In this document: positions 1 through 7,625 of the stretch, in pieces
Numbering within the stretch: the stretch's first letter is position 1
Layout: the number at the start of each line of letters is the position of its first letter
DNA from: Candidatus Bathyarchaeota archaeon
GTDB taxonomy: Archaea; Thermoproteota; Bathyarchaeia; TCS64
NCBI GenBank assembly: GCA_030669135.1
Contig: DAOVEE010000006.1
Span: 1 to 23,735, forward strand
Length of the DNA: 23,735 bases
Reading direction: 5' to 3'
Made by a program: the position numbers and the translations under genes
The notes under the pieces: model-generated
Seen by the model: the letters and a program-made list of their open reading frames with translations, nothing else
The model's database searches: none
What the model was told of the DNA's origin: nothing

Positions 1-241
1 AACGACCTTCAACACGGCGCATCTCCATGGACTCCGCAGCCCTCCTCCTCAAGTCGGCTATGCTGCCCCAGTAGTCCTTCATCTCCTCCTCGGAGACGTC
101 GGACCACAGTCCGGCGCAGTCCGCGAGCCTGCGGCGTCTGGCGAGCCTCCTAATGGTCTCCGTGAAGCTCTCTCCCTTGAGTTTCATCTTCTTGAGGAGC
201 TCGTAGGCATCCTCCGACACTGATACCGTTTTTGACGCCAA
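1..241 (-). CDS. vapB: VapB-type antitoxin, COG1753/VAPB_antitox family (3' end cut by window edge)
   Basis: The minus strand is open from a TTG at 241 to the left edge, about 80 codons with no stop. The product starts ASKTVSVSEDAYELLKKMKL and continues with GESFTETIRRLARRR, the pattern of small archaeal antitoxins of the COG1753 (VAPB_antitox) family: a short beta strand that pairs in a dimer, then helices that bind operator DNA. Members usually run about 70-90 residues, so the gene is nearly complete, and a PIN-domain toxin would be expected just beyond position 1. The in-frame codons upstream of the TTG contain no ATG or GTG. An AT-rich tract resembling a TATA box (TTATTTTTA, minus strand) lies about 30 bases upstream, which would suit a leaderless or short-leader transcript. 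The family call rests on sequence feel, without a search. Confidence 0.72.
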   Translation of the reverse strand, partial: MASKTVSVSEDAYELLKKMKLKGESFTETIRRLARRRRLADCAGLWSDVSEEEMKDYWGSIADLRRRAAESMEMRRVEGR

Positions 242-503
242 GACGCTGTCTACATCTACATATACATATGTAAAAATAAGTGTTACGGAGCAGGATCATG
301 GTCAAAGAAGGTAATGGAATCGAAACCAGAATAGGTGAAAACCCGCCTCTTTATCTTGCCTTGATTTATTAGGGTTAATCTAGATCTAATATGTTAAGGC
401 TTATTACCACCAATAAGACCGCAGACTAAAACTCCTCGACGGCGACGCGCTCATGAGGCCTTCACTTTCAATTGACCCTCAGTAGCGACTGAACCTTCAT
501 ATA

Positions 504-512
504 CTTTATAAC
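504..512 (+). promoter_or_regulatory. Putative archaeal TATA box upstream of the small-ORF/RHH-like gene
   Basis: CTTTATAAC in an otherwise mixed region fits an archaeal TATA box. Transcription would start near 535-540, ahead of the small ORF at 564 and the gene at 641. The rest of 242-640 holds no convincing gene, only an eight-codon ATG ORF at 551 and the 26-codon ORF listed next. Confidence 0.4.
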
Positions 513-563
513 AACATCCAAAGAACCACTACACAGAACTACCGCAAACCATGGGTGAGGCAC

Positions 564-644
564 GTGACCGTGAGTAAAGCCTCCCGAAGCATTAAAGAGA
601 AAAGTTGCTTGACTCTTAGACGCCACGAGGAGGGCTCTCCTTGA
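564..644 (+). CDS. Possible 26-residue leader peptide overlapping the next start
   Basis: A GTG ORF (MTVSKASRSIKEK, then a Cys/Arg-rich end) stops with a TGA that overlaps the TTG start of the next gene as TTGA. A GTGAGG stretch lies only three bases before its GTG, which is close for a ribosome site. The same TTGA junction occurs between the small ORF at 1311 and the portal gene, which is the main reason to list it. It may equally be chance; there is no homology support. Confidence 0.22.
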   Translation: MTVSKASRSIKEKSCLTLRRHEEGSP

Positions 645-877
645 GGGAGAAGGACGACGTCGTCCACGTCAGGTGCATCATAAAGGGGGAGCCCGCCCGG
701 ATGATCCGGGAGCTGAAGCGCAGAGGCACAGTCACCAGCGTCAAGGAAGCCGTCGTGCAGGGCATCTTCACCTACTACGACACCATACTGCAGCTCGACC
801 TGAAACGACTCGAAGTAGAGAGATCGAGAGACTCAACCAGCTACACACCTGACGAAGACAACACTCCAGAGCACTAG
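641..877 (+). CDS. Small putative DNA-binding protein (ribbon-helix-helix-like)
   Basis: This 78-residue protein starts at TTG 641, chosen because GAGGAGGG sits about seven bases upstream. Residues 7-14 (VVHVRCII) look like a beta strand and are followed by two helices (EPARMIRELKRRG, then SVKEAVVQGIFTYYDTIL). That order resembles ribbon-helix-helix regulators, which dimerise through the strand and insert it in the DNA major groove. The C-terminal 20 residues are polar and probably disordered. It stands ahead of the capsid operon, on the same strand and separated from it by a minus-strand gene, so a regulatory role in the virus is plausible. Small uncharacterised proteins with this strand-helix pattern are common in archaeal viruses; the exact family is not recognised. 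Confidence 0.6.
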   Translation: MREKDDVVHVRCIIKGEPARMIRELKRRGTVTSVKEAVVQGIFTYYDTILQLDLKRLEVERSRDSTSYTPDEDNTPEH

Positions 878-879
878 AG

Positions 880-1056
880 TCAGCTGAGTCTACGGGTCTG
901 CGCCCTCTCCCCGTTCTGGGTTTCAAACCCTCGCTCGATGAGGTGCTCGATGTAGCTGGATCTCTTCGCCAGCCCCCTACGCCTCTCTATCTTCTCTATG
1001 AGCGTGTCGCTGAGGGTGATGCTTATCCTAATCTTCATCATGATCTTAAAAGACAT
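880..1056 (-). CDS. CopG-like ribbon-helix-helix protein
   Basis: The core reads MMKIRISITLSDTLIEKIERRR followed by a helix with SSYIEHLIERGF. This is a textbook CopG/MetJ ribbon: a beta strand with alternating residues (RISITL), then two helices. Such proteins repress their own promoters or act as antitoxins. The start is uncertain: ATG 1056 gives MSFKIMMKIRIS, while ATG 1041 or 1038 gives the tight ribbon-helix-helix domain of about 53 residues. The longer open frame reaching 1176 encodes nothing domain-like upstream. Its stop lies three bases from the end of the convergent gene at 641-877. No toxin partner is adjacent, so a repressor of the neighbouring viral promoters is the more likely role. 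Confidence 0.66.
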   Translation of the reverse strand: MSFKIMMKIRISITLSDTLIEKIERRRGLAKRSSYIEHLIERGFETQNGERAQTRRLS

Positions 1057-1310
1057 TGTACCTAATACCTTATCTCCTCTACTCTTCCCTGCTTCGACCC
1101 AAACATATCCCAATCTAATCCACACCACACGACTTTCCCATGTGTAACCATCTAAATTCACGCATCGTGACACCACGATATTTATTTAAACGCCTCAATT
1201 ATAAATAACATAACATCCTACATCTACCACTAATCATATTCCTCCCACTAATCCCAACCACATTTATTAGCATCACTTTCCTCCAATCATATTGACTGTG
1301 AGGTTCAGCG

Positions 1311-1433
1311 ATGCAAATCAACACGCCCATCGCGAAGGCACCGGCACCGGAAAAACACGGACACGCCCCACGCAGACCCGGCATCAAGACCCTGAGCCTC
1401 GCCAAGAGAAGCCCCAAGGAAGCACAAAGTTGA
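1311..1433 (+). CDS. 40-residue basic protein overlapping the portal start
   Basis: This small ORF begins MQINTPIAKAPAPEKHGHAP and ends SPKEAQS. GAGG lies about eight bases before the ATG, a good ribosome-binding site. Its TGA overlaps the TTG proposed as the portal start (TTGA), which would couple translation of the two. Codon choice here (ATC, AAG, ACC, CTG, AGC, CTC, GCC) matches the viral genes that follow, whereas reading the same bases in the portal frame gives atypical codons. That argues this frame is the coding one up to 1433. The product is Pro-, Lys- and Arg-rich, probably unstructured, and unrecognised. An alternative is that the portal simply has a long N-terminus starting at TTG 1292. 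Confidence 0.5.
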   Translation: MQINTPIAKAPAPEKHGHAPRRPGIKTLSLAKRSPKEAQS

Positions 1434-2608
1434 AACTAGGAACCCGGCTAAGACGCGCCATGCGAAGCCTAACCGCGACACAGCCACCCAAGGCCAAGAA
1501 CATCCACACCACCCAGACACATGGCACCTACTACGAGGGCATGGACCCCGACTACCGTTGGTTCAGGCAGGACGAGCTGGCCCGGAAAACCATAACCACC
1601 AACGCCGTCTTCGCCACCCAGGGCGGCTTCCAGACCATACAGGAGCCCCCCGAGGAGCCCCTGGTCAAGGATAAGATCGACGAGATAAACAAGCGCCTGA
1701 ACCTGGACAGCATCCTCTTCGTCGCCCAGATCAAACGCAGCGTATACGGAAAAGCGGCCTTCGAGATAATACGAGACGGGGAAGGCTACCCTACGCGGCT
1801 CCTAAGCCTCCAGAGCACAAGGATCAAGCCAGACATAGACGAGAACTGGAGCCTCACAGGATACACGTACAGGGGACAAAAGGCGTTCTACAGGCCAGAG
1901 GACGTCCTCTACTTCACCAACCTCGAACTGGAGAGCGACCGCCAAGGACTCAGCGACCTGGAGCCCCTGAGAGCCGTGCTGGAGGCGCGGCATCTCATCC
2001 TACGGGAGAACCTCCCCGAGATAGCCCGAACCCTCTGGGCGCCATACGTCATCCTCAAAGCCGACACCTCTGGGCTGCCCTTCGACGAGGCCGAGAAGAT
2101 CGTCCAAGACCTAGCCAACGTAGCCCGCGCCGGGAAGAGCATAGCCATCAACGAGAGCGTGGAAGCCACCGTCGTAGACATAACCCCCGACACGCAGGGA
2201 CTCAACAGGCTCCTCGACAAGCTGGAGGAAGCCATAACCGCCAACTTCGGCGTCCCACGTTTCCTCCTAGGCAGACCCATAGAGAACAGGGCCACCGCCT
2301 ACGCCGAGCTGGAGGCATACGTCGCGGGACCCATCACCAGCGCCCAGCGCATCCTCAAACGCGAGGTGGAGAGACAGCTCTACGACCCCATCACACACCT
2401 GTACCTCAAAGAGAAAGGGCTGCCCGAGGACACCCCCGTGAGGGTGACCCACCGGTGGAACCCCGTCAGAGCAACCGACTACCAGATACTGGCAGACGCG
2501 GCAGCCAAACTCTGGGGAACCCACGGGACAGGCCCCATAGGCGGAGACAAAGAGAAGCTCTGGGCGCTCATGGGCTGGGACCCAGCCGAGCTGGAGGGGA
2601 AACCATGA
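1430..2608 (+). CDS. Phage portal protein (HK97/SPP1-type head-tail virus)
   Basis: The portal is the dodecameric ring at one capsid vertex through which DNA enters and leaves. From the proposed TTG 1430 it is 392 residues, normal for compact portals. Seen in sequence: a clip/wing start with YYEGMDPDYRWFRQDEL, an alpha/beta core with SVYGKAAFEIIRDGEG and YRPEDVLYFTNL, then the tell-tale stem region with a LLDKLEEAITANFGVPRFLLG helix and an RATAYAELEAYVAGPI helix, which in this family joins stem and crown. The same frame is open from TTG 1292, but residues before 1430 look like out-of-frame translation of the 40-residue ORF. The next internal Met is at 1460. The stop overlaps the protease start as ATGA, so the two are translationally coupled. 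The family is clear; the start is not. Confidence 0.9.
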   Translation: MKLGTRLRRAMRSLTATQPPKAKNIHTTQTHGTYYEGMDPDYRWFRQDELARKTITTNAVFATQGGFQTIQEPPEEPLVKDKIDEINKRLNLDSILFVAQIKRSVYGKAAFEIIRDGEGYPTRLLSLQSTRIKPDIDENWSLTGYTYRGQKAFYRPEDVLYFTNLELESDRQGLSDLEPLRAVLEARHLILRENLPEIARTLWAPYVILKADTSGLPFDEAEKIVQDLANVARAGKSIAINESVEATVVDITPDTQGLNRLLDKLEEAITANFGVPRFLLGRPIENRATAYAELEAYVAGPITSAQRILKREVERQLYDPITHLYLKEKGLPEDTPVRVTHRWNPVRATDYQILADAAAKLWGTHGTGPIGGDKEKLWALMGWDPAELEGKP

Positions 2609-3633
2609 ACGAGCTACGGTTCTACACGGCCGTACACAGCATCGACACAGGCGAAAAGCGCAGAGCCACCTTCTACCTCATGAACACCACCGTCAACCGC
2701 AACAGGTGGGGAGTAACCGGCAAAGCCCTCGAGGAGGCCCTCACCACCATCATCGGCAAACCCCTGGGCTGCGGCCCCGAATACCAGACCGACAGACACT
2801 ACCCCGACCCCCTCAGAGTAGGCAGCTTCACAGAGACCCAGAAACCAGACAGCTACGCCCTGGGCACAGCCGAGATAACCGACGCCGAAGCCTGGGCCAG
2901 ACTCACCACGGGCACGTGGGGCCCCATCTCAGTCGTCATCCACAGCTACAAGGAGTCATGCAGCCACTGCCACAAAGACCTCACCCACATAGACGACCCC
3001 TTCAACCACCGCTGCATACGGGAAGGCGACGCCCACCTCCAGGTAGAGAGCTTCGTCTTCGACAGAGCCGACTTCATCGACGCCCCCGCGTACCCCCAGG
3101 CAGGCTACATCAACCAGGCGACGGCGCACACACAGATACCCCTACAGCTACCCGCACAGCTCTACACGGAAGGAAGCCCCTCACAGTCCACACAGAGACA
3201 GGCAGCAGGGAGCCCGGGCACAGACCCAAATCCCATGGAAGAAGAAAGGAGAAAAAAGTTGGAAACCCAGAAACTCCAAGAAAGGATAACCCAGCTCGAA
3301 CAACAGCTGACCCAGGAGACAAAGGCAAAGGAGGAGGCCGAGGAGAAGCTCGGACAGCTCAACGCGGCCCGCCACGCAGAGAACGTGGACGCGACCCTAC
3401 AGGCCAGAGCCGAAGCGGGGCTAGCCAGAGACCCCGACGCCGAACGAGAAAGACTCAAAGAGTACGGCGAAGAGTTCCTAGCCCAGCTCAAGGCCGACGC
3501 GGAGAAGATCATCGAAGCCCAGAGCAGGCACCCGGCGGCACCCAAAGCCAAGAACGCCCCCGGCGGCACAGACCTCGAGGCAGCCATGGAGGACACCCGT
3601 GAACGCCTCTTCGGTCACAGGAGGGAGACATGA
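2605..3633 (+). CDS. Prohead protease fused to a coiled-coil scaffold
   Basis: This 342-residue protein starts at ATG 2605, overlapping the portal stop. Residues 1-170 fit the HK97-type prohead serine protease: His65 in TDRHYPDPLRVGSF and Ser109 in WGPISVVIHSY stand where the catalytic His and Ser are expected. The protease cuts scaffold and capsid N-termini during head maturation. An insert at 119-137 (CSHCHK ... FNHRC) has CxxC and HxC spacing and probably binds zinc, which is unusual for the family. Residues about 211-255 form a charged coiled coil (MEEERRKKLE to EEAEEKLG), and the C-terminal 85 residues are also helical; this part should serve as the internal scaffold, since no separate scaffold gene is present. 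It sits between portal and decoration/capsid genes, the canonical order. Protease identity is strong; the zinc site is inference. Confidence 0.82.
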   Translation: MNELRFYTAVHSIDTGEKRRATFYLMNTTVNRNRWGVTGKALEEALTTIIGKPLGCGPEYQTDRHYPDPLRVGSFTETQKPDSYALGTAEITDAEAWARLTTGTWGPISVVIHSYKESCSHCHKDLTHIDDPFNHRCIREGDAHLQVESFVFDRADFIDAPAYPQAGYINQATAHTQIPLQLPAQLYTEGSPSQSTQRQAAGSPGTDPNPMEEERRKKLETQKLQERITQLEQQLTQETKAKEEAEEKLGQLNAARHAENVDATLQARAEAGLARDPDAERERLKEYGEEFLAQLKADAEKIIEAQSRHPAAPKAKNAPGGTDLEAAMEDTRERLFGHRRET

Positions 3634-4082
3634 TGGCCGCAGGAGGCATACTCAAGGAGCAGCTCCTCGTCATAGAGGAGTACACCGTCAAGGCAAACGA
3701 GGACATCGAGAAAGGCGAGATAGTCTACAACGACGGAAACGGCGTCCTAGCCGCACCCAACACCGCCGTAGGCCCCTTCATGATGGCCCTACAGGCACAC
3801 GACTACAGCGAGGAGACAACCCACAAGATAACCTGCGTCCAGATAGGCTGCGTCGAGGCCCAGAAGGTAAGCGGCAGCGGAGCCGGCAAGAAGGGACAGG
3901 CGGTCATGATCAGCGCCACGGCAGGCGAGGTCACCCTCTTCGTGAAGGGCGACGCACCCGCCAGCTACGCCGAGGCAGACGCACAGACCGCCCTAGACAC
4001 CAACATAGGCATCGTAGGCACGCTGGCCGAGGACGCCACTGACGCGGACACCACGGCCAAGATCTGGCTGGGGGTGAAGTGA
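3630..4082 (+). CDS. Head decoration protein (DUF2190-like)
   Basis: This is a 150-residue beta-rich protein. Signs of a capsid decoration (cement) protein are its size, its place directly before the major capsid gene, and segments such as EYTVKANEDIEKGEIVYNDG and MALQAHDYSEET, typical of small beta-barrel proteins (DUF2190-like) that sit on HK97-fold capsids and stabilise them. It has ATGATG at 3630, preceded by AGGAGG at good distance, and overlaps the protease stop. Its own stop overlaps the GTG/ATG start of the capsid gene. Ala, Gly, Thr and Asp are abundant and there are only two Cys. The function is inferred from position plus general sequence character; a direct family match was not tested. 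Confidence 0.68.
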   Translation: MMAAGGILKEQLLVIEEYTVKANEDIEKGEIVYNDGNGVLAAPNTAVGPFMMALQAHDYSEETTHKITCVQIGCVEAQKVSGSGAGKKGQAVMISATAGEVTLFVKGDAPASYAEADAQTALDTNIGIVGTLAEDATDADTTAKIWLGVK

Positions 4083-5011
4083 TGACACGGGTATGGAGAT
4101 CAGCCGTCACAGGCGGCTACCACAAGCAGCCCAGCCCCAGCGTCTACGAGGCCCAGGCCATCACCCCCACCGACGTCGCCGACATCGAGGCAGCCACCAT
4201 CCTAGACGAGGTGCTGGGCCTAGCCCGCCCCAGGTACAAGCTACGCGGCATCTGCAGACCCATACGCATGGACAGCCTCAGCGCACGCATCGACGTCGCC
4301 ACAGCCCTCACGGGCCAGGAGAAGGTGCCGCCCCTCGTGGAGGCAGAGATAGCCGCCGAGAGCTACACCGCCGTCAGCTTCGACCTCTGGAAGAACGTGG
4401 TCCACATAGTGGTGAGCGACGAGGCGGCCAAGAAGGCCGCCCACGACGTCCTAAGCCTAAACGTGGAGGACGCGGCCAAAGACCTGGCCCGCATGGAGAA
4501 CAAGCAGATCAATGAGACAGCCGAGGCCTGCACCGAGAAGGTGAGCGGAACCGCGTACAGCGACTGGGGAGCCATGACCACGCCGCCAGACAGCGACACC
4601 AACCCCTTCGAGGCGATACGCGCCAGCGTAGAGTACATAGAGGGCAAGGGCTACGAGCCAGACTTCATGGCCATGCACCCCTCCATCTGGGGCAAGTTCG
4701 TCACCAACACATACGTCCGCGACCTAGCCCACGCAGGCATAGCCGAGCTGGGCCGCGACGGAGGCCAGTTCACCCTACCCGGCTACCCCACCATCAAGGT
4801 CTACACAGACTACGCCCTGACCCAGACACCCACCGCCACCAAAGGCCCCCTCATCGGCGACAGCGAGGCACCAGCCCTCGTCCTCGGGGAAGGACCCACC
4901 GAGGCCGCCCAGTACCGCGACGAGAAGGCAGGCTACGACGCCTACGTCATCCGCCAGTACCTGGAGCCCAAGCTGGTAATCGACGACGCCATAGACAAGA
5001 TATGCACGTAG
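4079..5011 (+). CDS. Major capsid protein, HK97 fold
   Basis: This 310-residue protein is in the size range of HK97-fold capsid subunits. It has the expected pieces: an N-arm and extended region, LVEAEIAAESYTAVSFDLWKNVVHIVVSDEAAKKA (E-loop plus spine helix entry), a long helix (VEDAAKDLARMENKQINETAEA), then FEAIRASVEYIEGKGYEPDFMAMHPSIWGKF, the A-domain motif seen in phage capsids, and a C-terminal part ending YLEPKLVIDDAIDKI. Hundreds of copies assemble into the icosahedral shell around the portal. The start is GTG 4079 or the adjacent ATG 4082, both overlapping the previous stop. No N-terminal scaffold domain is present; the coiled coil in the protease gene should replace it. Two hairpins follow the stop, before the connector gene. 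Confidence 0.86.
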   Translation: MMTRVWRSAVTGGYHKQPSPSVYEAQAITPTDVADIEAATILDEVLGLARPRYKLRGICRPIRMDSLSARIDVATALTGQEKVPPLVEAEIAAESYTAVSFDLWKNVVHIVVSDEAAKKAAHDVLSLNVEDAAKDLARMENKQINETAEACTEKVSGTAYSDWGAMTTPPDSDTNPFEAIRASVEYIEGKGYEPDFMAMHPSIWGKFVTNTYVRDLAHAGIAELGRDGGQFTLPGYPTIKVYTDYALTQTPTATKGPLIGDSEAPALVLGEGPTEAAQYRDEKAGYDAYVIRQYLEPKLVIDDAIDKICT

Positions 5012-5022
5012 ACGCCGCACGG

Positions 5023-5071
5023 GGGGCGGCGCCCCACTAAGCAACGAACCCCCGCGCCCTTTGAAGGCGCG
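5023..5071 (+). terminator. Two GC-rich hairpins after the capsid gene (attenuator or processing site)
   Basis: GGGGC/GCCCC (5023-5035, three-base loop) and CGCGCC/GGCGCG (5053-5071, seven-base loop) lie in the only sizeable gap of the head operon. No T tract follows, so this is not a standard archaeal terminator. It may protect the capsid mRNA 3' end or lower expression of the connector gene downstream. The hairpins are seen directly; the role is inference. Confidence 0.45.
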
Positions 5072-5095
5072 ATACCCCCCAGCCACGGTGAAGAC

Positions 5096-5446
5096 ATGAC
5101 CTGCACAGCCACAGAAGTAAGGACCGTCATCCACACGAGCCTAACCGACGCGGAGATAGAGAACATCATCGAGCTCAGCGACGCCGAGATCGACAGACGC
5201 CTCGGACCCCAGGACCCCTCAGACAAGGTCGTAAAGAAGCTGAGCATCCTAATCACCGCGAAGACCATAAAGCAGCGCCAGCCAGACTCGGTGGCGGTGG
5301 GAGAGTACAAGGAGACCGCAGGCGACATCCAAGCAACGTGGAGCCGGGAGATCACCGCGCTGCTCAGGCTCTACGCGCCCCCCACGGCGGCCGCATCAAC
5401 ATATCAACACGTGGACGAGGAGCGCAGGTACGTGAAGAAGCCATGA
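5096..5446 (+). CDS. Head-tail connector/adaptor, gp6-like
   Basis: This 116-residue, mostly helical protein starts at ATG 5096 after GGTGA. The sequence (TCTATEVRTVIHTSLTDAEI, ELSDAEIDRRLG, then KKLSILITAKTIKQRQP) resembles the small gp6-like adaptors that form a ring under the portal and carry the tail or close the filled head. Its place right after the major capsid gene is the canonical one. The C-terminus is polar and short (YQHVDEERRYVKKP). Its stop overlaps the next gene as ATGA. It is the last recognisable virion gene on this side: head-tail stopper, tail tube, tape measure and fibre genes are absent from the window. Confidence 0.68.
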   Translation: MTCTATEVRTVIHTSLTDAEIENIIELSDAEIDRRLGPQDPSDKVVKKLSILITAKTIKQRQPDSVAVGEYKETAGDIQATWSREITALLRLYAPPTAAASTYQHVDEERRYVKKP

Positions 5447-5676
5447 AACGGTTCAAGGAACGGGTGAAGACCATCAAAGCCATCCTCCTCTGCATAGAGG
5501 AACGCCCAGCACAGTACACGCCCCTCCTTAGAGCCGTCCTGAGGGACTCCACGCCCTGGGTGACCCAGTCAACCATCCACTGGCTGCTCACAGAGAGCTA
5601 CGTCGAGAGACCCGGCAGAGGCACCTACAGGATCACTGAGAGAGGGCGAAGGCTGCTGCAAGCCATCGCCGCCTGA
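5443..5676 (+). CDS. Winged-helix protein, putative transcription regulator
   Basis: The product has 77 residues from ATG 5443, overlapping the connector stop. The pattern is two short helices (FKERVKTIKAILLCIEE), a recognition-helix segment (WVTQSTIHWLLTESYV) and a two-strand wing (ERPGRGTYRITERGRRLL), typical of small archaeal winged helix-turn-helix regulators. The wing motif RGTYRITERGRR is especially clear. Finding it translationally coupled to a virion gene suggests late-gene feedback or binding of viral DNA, though it could be a leftover from rearrangement. The roughly 130 bases to the next gene hold nothing I recognise. Confidence 0.65.
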   Translation: MKRFKERVKTIKAILLCIEERPAQYTPLLRAVLRDSTPWVTQSTIHWLLTESYVERPGRGTYRITERGRRLLQAIAA

Positions 5677-5810
5677 AGACCGCGCGCCCAAACCATGGAA
5701 ACACACGCAGAACCCCTGAACTCATGCCTTCACCATAACCTCCATCCAGACTCCCCCCTCAAAACAGACCCCACTATATTCCTCGCCACTCGTCTCCAAC
5801 ATGGGCGGCC

Positions 5811-6254
5811 TCAAGGAAACATGAGGTTATCCTTGAGCCCCATGTCTTCTATGAACTCTTCTAGCTCCTTGTCCAGCGTCAGAAACCTGATGCCGTGGCT
5901 GACCGAAGACGCGTACAGAATGTTATCGATCATATCCCTATGACCAAGCCTGTAGAGCCTCAGCCCCTCACTATAGGCATGGGCGCCTTCCTCCAACAAC
6001 CTGTACCTGCCACCATCTGTGACGCTCCTGAGGCCAAGGCTAAACCTGTCCCCGTCGAACGCCCCGTTTCTCAATAACCGGACCACCACCCACAACGATT
6101 CCAACACGCTGAACCGGGAGTAGTATATCTCGGCCTCCGCCTCAGCCAGACCCCCGAGACCCCTAGCGACCTCCCGACCGACCTCTACCCCCAGCGACGG
6201 AAGCAGGAAGGAGGTGTCAAGAAGAACCTTTAACCCGGGTTCCCTGCTCCCCAA
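5811..6254 (-). CDS. vapC: VapC-type PIN-domain ribonuclease toxin
   Basis: This 147-residue PIN-domain protein is the toxin of the pair with the gene at 6217-6471. The acidic residues expected at the metal centre are visible: Asp13 (VLLDTSFLLP), Glu52 (VLESLW), Asp107/Asp110 (HRDMIDN) and Asp128 (TLDKEL). VapC toxins cleave tRNA or rRNA when the antitoxin is lost. The start is TTG 6254, inside the antitoxin gene (38-base overlap); no later ATG, GTG or TTG lies before the first catalytic Asp. The gene is transcribed against the capsid operon and stands where tail genes would be expected. Confidence 0.85.
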   Translation of the reverse strand: MGSREPGLKVLLDTSFLLPSLGVEVGREVARGLGGLAEAEAEIYYSRFSVLESLWVVVRLLRNGAFDGDRFSLGLRSVTDGGRYRLLEEGAHAYSEGLRLYRLGHRDMIDNILYASSVSHGIRFLTLDKELEEFIEDMGLKDNLMFP

Positions 6255-6471
6255 CGCTGATCGCCTCGATCTGCTCTGGATCTATCGTCGCATACTTTTC
6301 ACCGGACAACGCAAGCTCAAGCGGGTCCATCAAGGGCTCCACAACCACCGTCCTATCCATCACCCTCAGCAGGATCTTTTCACCTTCCTTTAGGCCGGTG
6401 GCCTCGACCACGGCTTTGGGCAGGTAGATGGTGTGTTTCTTACCAACACGGGTCTCCACACTCAGACTCAC
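6217..6471 (-). CDS. vapB: AbrB/SpoVT-type antitoxin VapB
   Basis: This 84-residue antitoxin begins at GTG 6471. The N-terminal half (VETRVGKKHTIYLPKAVVEATGLKEGEKILLRV) is a swapped-hairpin AbrB domain with the usual basic-turn-proline pattern; the acidic C-terminal part (GEKYATIDPEQIEAISVGEQ) would wrap the PIN toxin. It precedes and overlaps vapC and should repress the shared promoter. An AT-rich stretch (GATTTATCTA on the minus strand, near 6510) is the likely TATA element. The 245 bases between this gene and the AbiE toxin contain no clear gene. Confidence 0.85.
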   Translation of the reverse strand: MSLSVETRVGKKHTIYLPKAVVEATGLKEGEKILLRVMDRTVVVEPLMDPLELALSGEKYATIDPEQIEAISVGEQGTRVKGSS

Positions 6472-6716
6472 TCCGCATCACCAGAAAATACATCAATTAG
6501 CGGATAGATAAATCTTTTTCAGACTTTTCACCACAAATCAGATAAAAACATCGATCAGGAAAAACATCCTCCACTTAACCGATGACACCCACTTGATACT
6601 CCAGGTGATCCACAAGCTACAACGCAGATGAAGAGGAAGAGCCTCCCTCAGAGACCAGCTCGGTCGAGCAATCCTGCGAGCCAGATCCAAGCAGGACAGC
6701 CTGAAGGCAGCTAATA

Positions 6717-7625
6717 TCAGTGATCAACGCGTTCACCCTGCAACCTTAACTCTTCACAGGTCTTCTTCACGAGGACGCTCTCCCTGTGTTTCCGAGTATC
6801 CCTGAGAATATTGATTAAATCCTCGTCCAGCTCCCCCAAGTAACCGTAATTACACAGAATCCTCGACTTGATCTCCTCCTCCCGGGGGTGCTCTTGGTTT
6901 TTAAGTAGATACTCGACCTCGCTGAAATCTATCTTCATGGCTCTGATCTTATCCAATAGCTTGCCTGGGTCATAGTCTGATTCGTCGTTCCAGAACTTTA
7001 TCACGGCTAGCCTCTTCACCATATCCCGGTCATAAGGGCGGGTTGCGTACTGGTACAGGTCCCATACGTCTCTCGCCGTCGCTCTCTGGTAGGCGGCCCT
7101 GATCTTCTCCGCCAAGACCTCCTCCAGCTGCATGCAGGGGACATCGAAGGGCTCAAACTCGGTGTACTTGAAGTACAGCTCGTCCTTGATACCCCGGTCC
7201 AGAACCTCTAGCACGGGGTCCTCCCTCAGGCTCACCTCGAACTTGAAGTCCCCGCGGTTCCACTCGTGGTGGTAGTGGACATCGCAGGCGAAGGACCCTC
7301 CCCAGCTTTTTCTGAGGTTGTCAAACGACAGGGTGAATCCGTAGCCTCGTGCCTCCTCGATGAAGGACGTGAACCGTTGCTCTAATCCGGCGAGATCATG
7401 CCCGATCAACGTGAAGTCAAGGTCCTCCGAGAACCTGCCCACCCCGCCCAGGTAGACCTTCCTTATACACGTGCCTCCCTTGAAGGCTAGGTCCCCCATG
7501 ATGCCGTCATCCTTCATCATCTTGAGGACGTACGTCAAAACGACGTCCCTCTCGGCTACTCGCCTATCCACTCCAGCTGCCGACGCGTAGTGATCAACGA
7601 ACCTTACCTCGATCAACCCAGTCAC
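6717..7625 (-). CDS. abiEii: AbiEii-family nucleotidyltransferase toxin
   Basis: This 302-residue protein of the AbiEii/AbiGii nucleotidyltransferase family is the toxin of type IV AbiE systems. Motif I is FKGGTCIRKVY (Lys49, Gly50-Gly51), followed by the metal-binding FSEDLDF (Asp68, Asp70). Further on, CMQLEEVLAEKIRAAYQRATARDVWDLY carries the family's Lys and Arg-Asp motifs. Related enzymes transfer nucleotides to tRNA acceptor ends or other targets and cause growth arrest, protecting against viruses. The ATG at 7625 overlaps the antitoxin stop (7622) by four bases, so the two are coupled. Length is in the normal range and all motifs are intact. Its position beside capsid genes may reflect virus-virus competition. 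Confidence 0.88.
   Translation of the reverse strand: MTGLIEVRFVDHYASAAGVDRRVAERDVVLTYVLKMMKDDGIMGDLAFKGGTCIRKVYLGGVGRFSEDLDFTLIGHDLAGLEQRFTSFIEEARGYGFTLSFDNLRKSWGGSFACDVHYHHEWNRGDFKFEVSLREDPVLEVLDRGIKDELYFKYTEFEPFDVPCMQLEEVLAEKIRAAYQRATARDVWDLYQYATRPYDRDMVKRLAVIKFWNDESDYDPGKLLDKIRAMKIDFSEVEYLLKNQEHPREEEIKSRILCNYGYLGELDEDLINILRDTRKHRESVLVKKTCEELRLQGERVDH

Noticed and set aside
2706..3602. Long plus-strand ORF rich in Arg, Pro and His inside the protease gene
   Set aside because: Out-of-frame shadow of a GC-rich gene; low-complexity composition and no ribosome site.
5695..5943. Plus-strand ORF of 82 codons after the winged-helix gene
   Set aside because: Its second half is antisense to the VapC gene and the start has no ribosome site.
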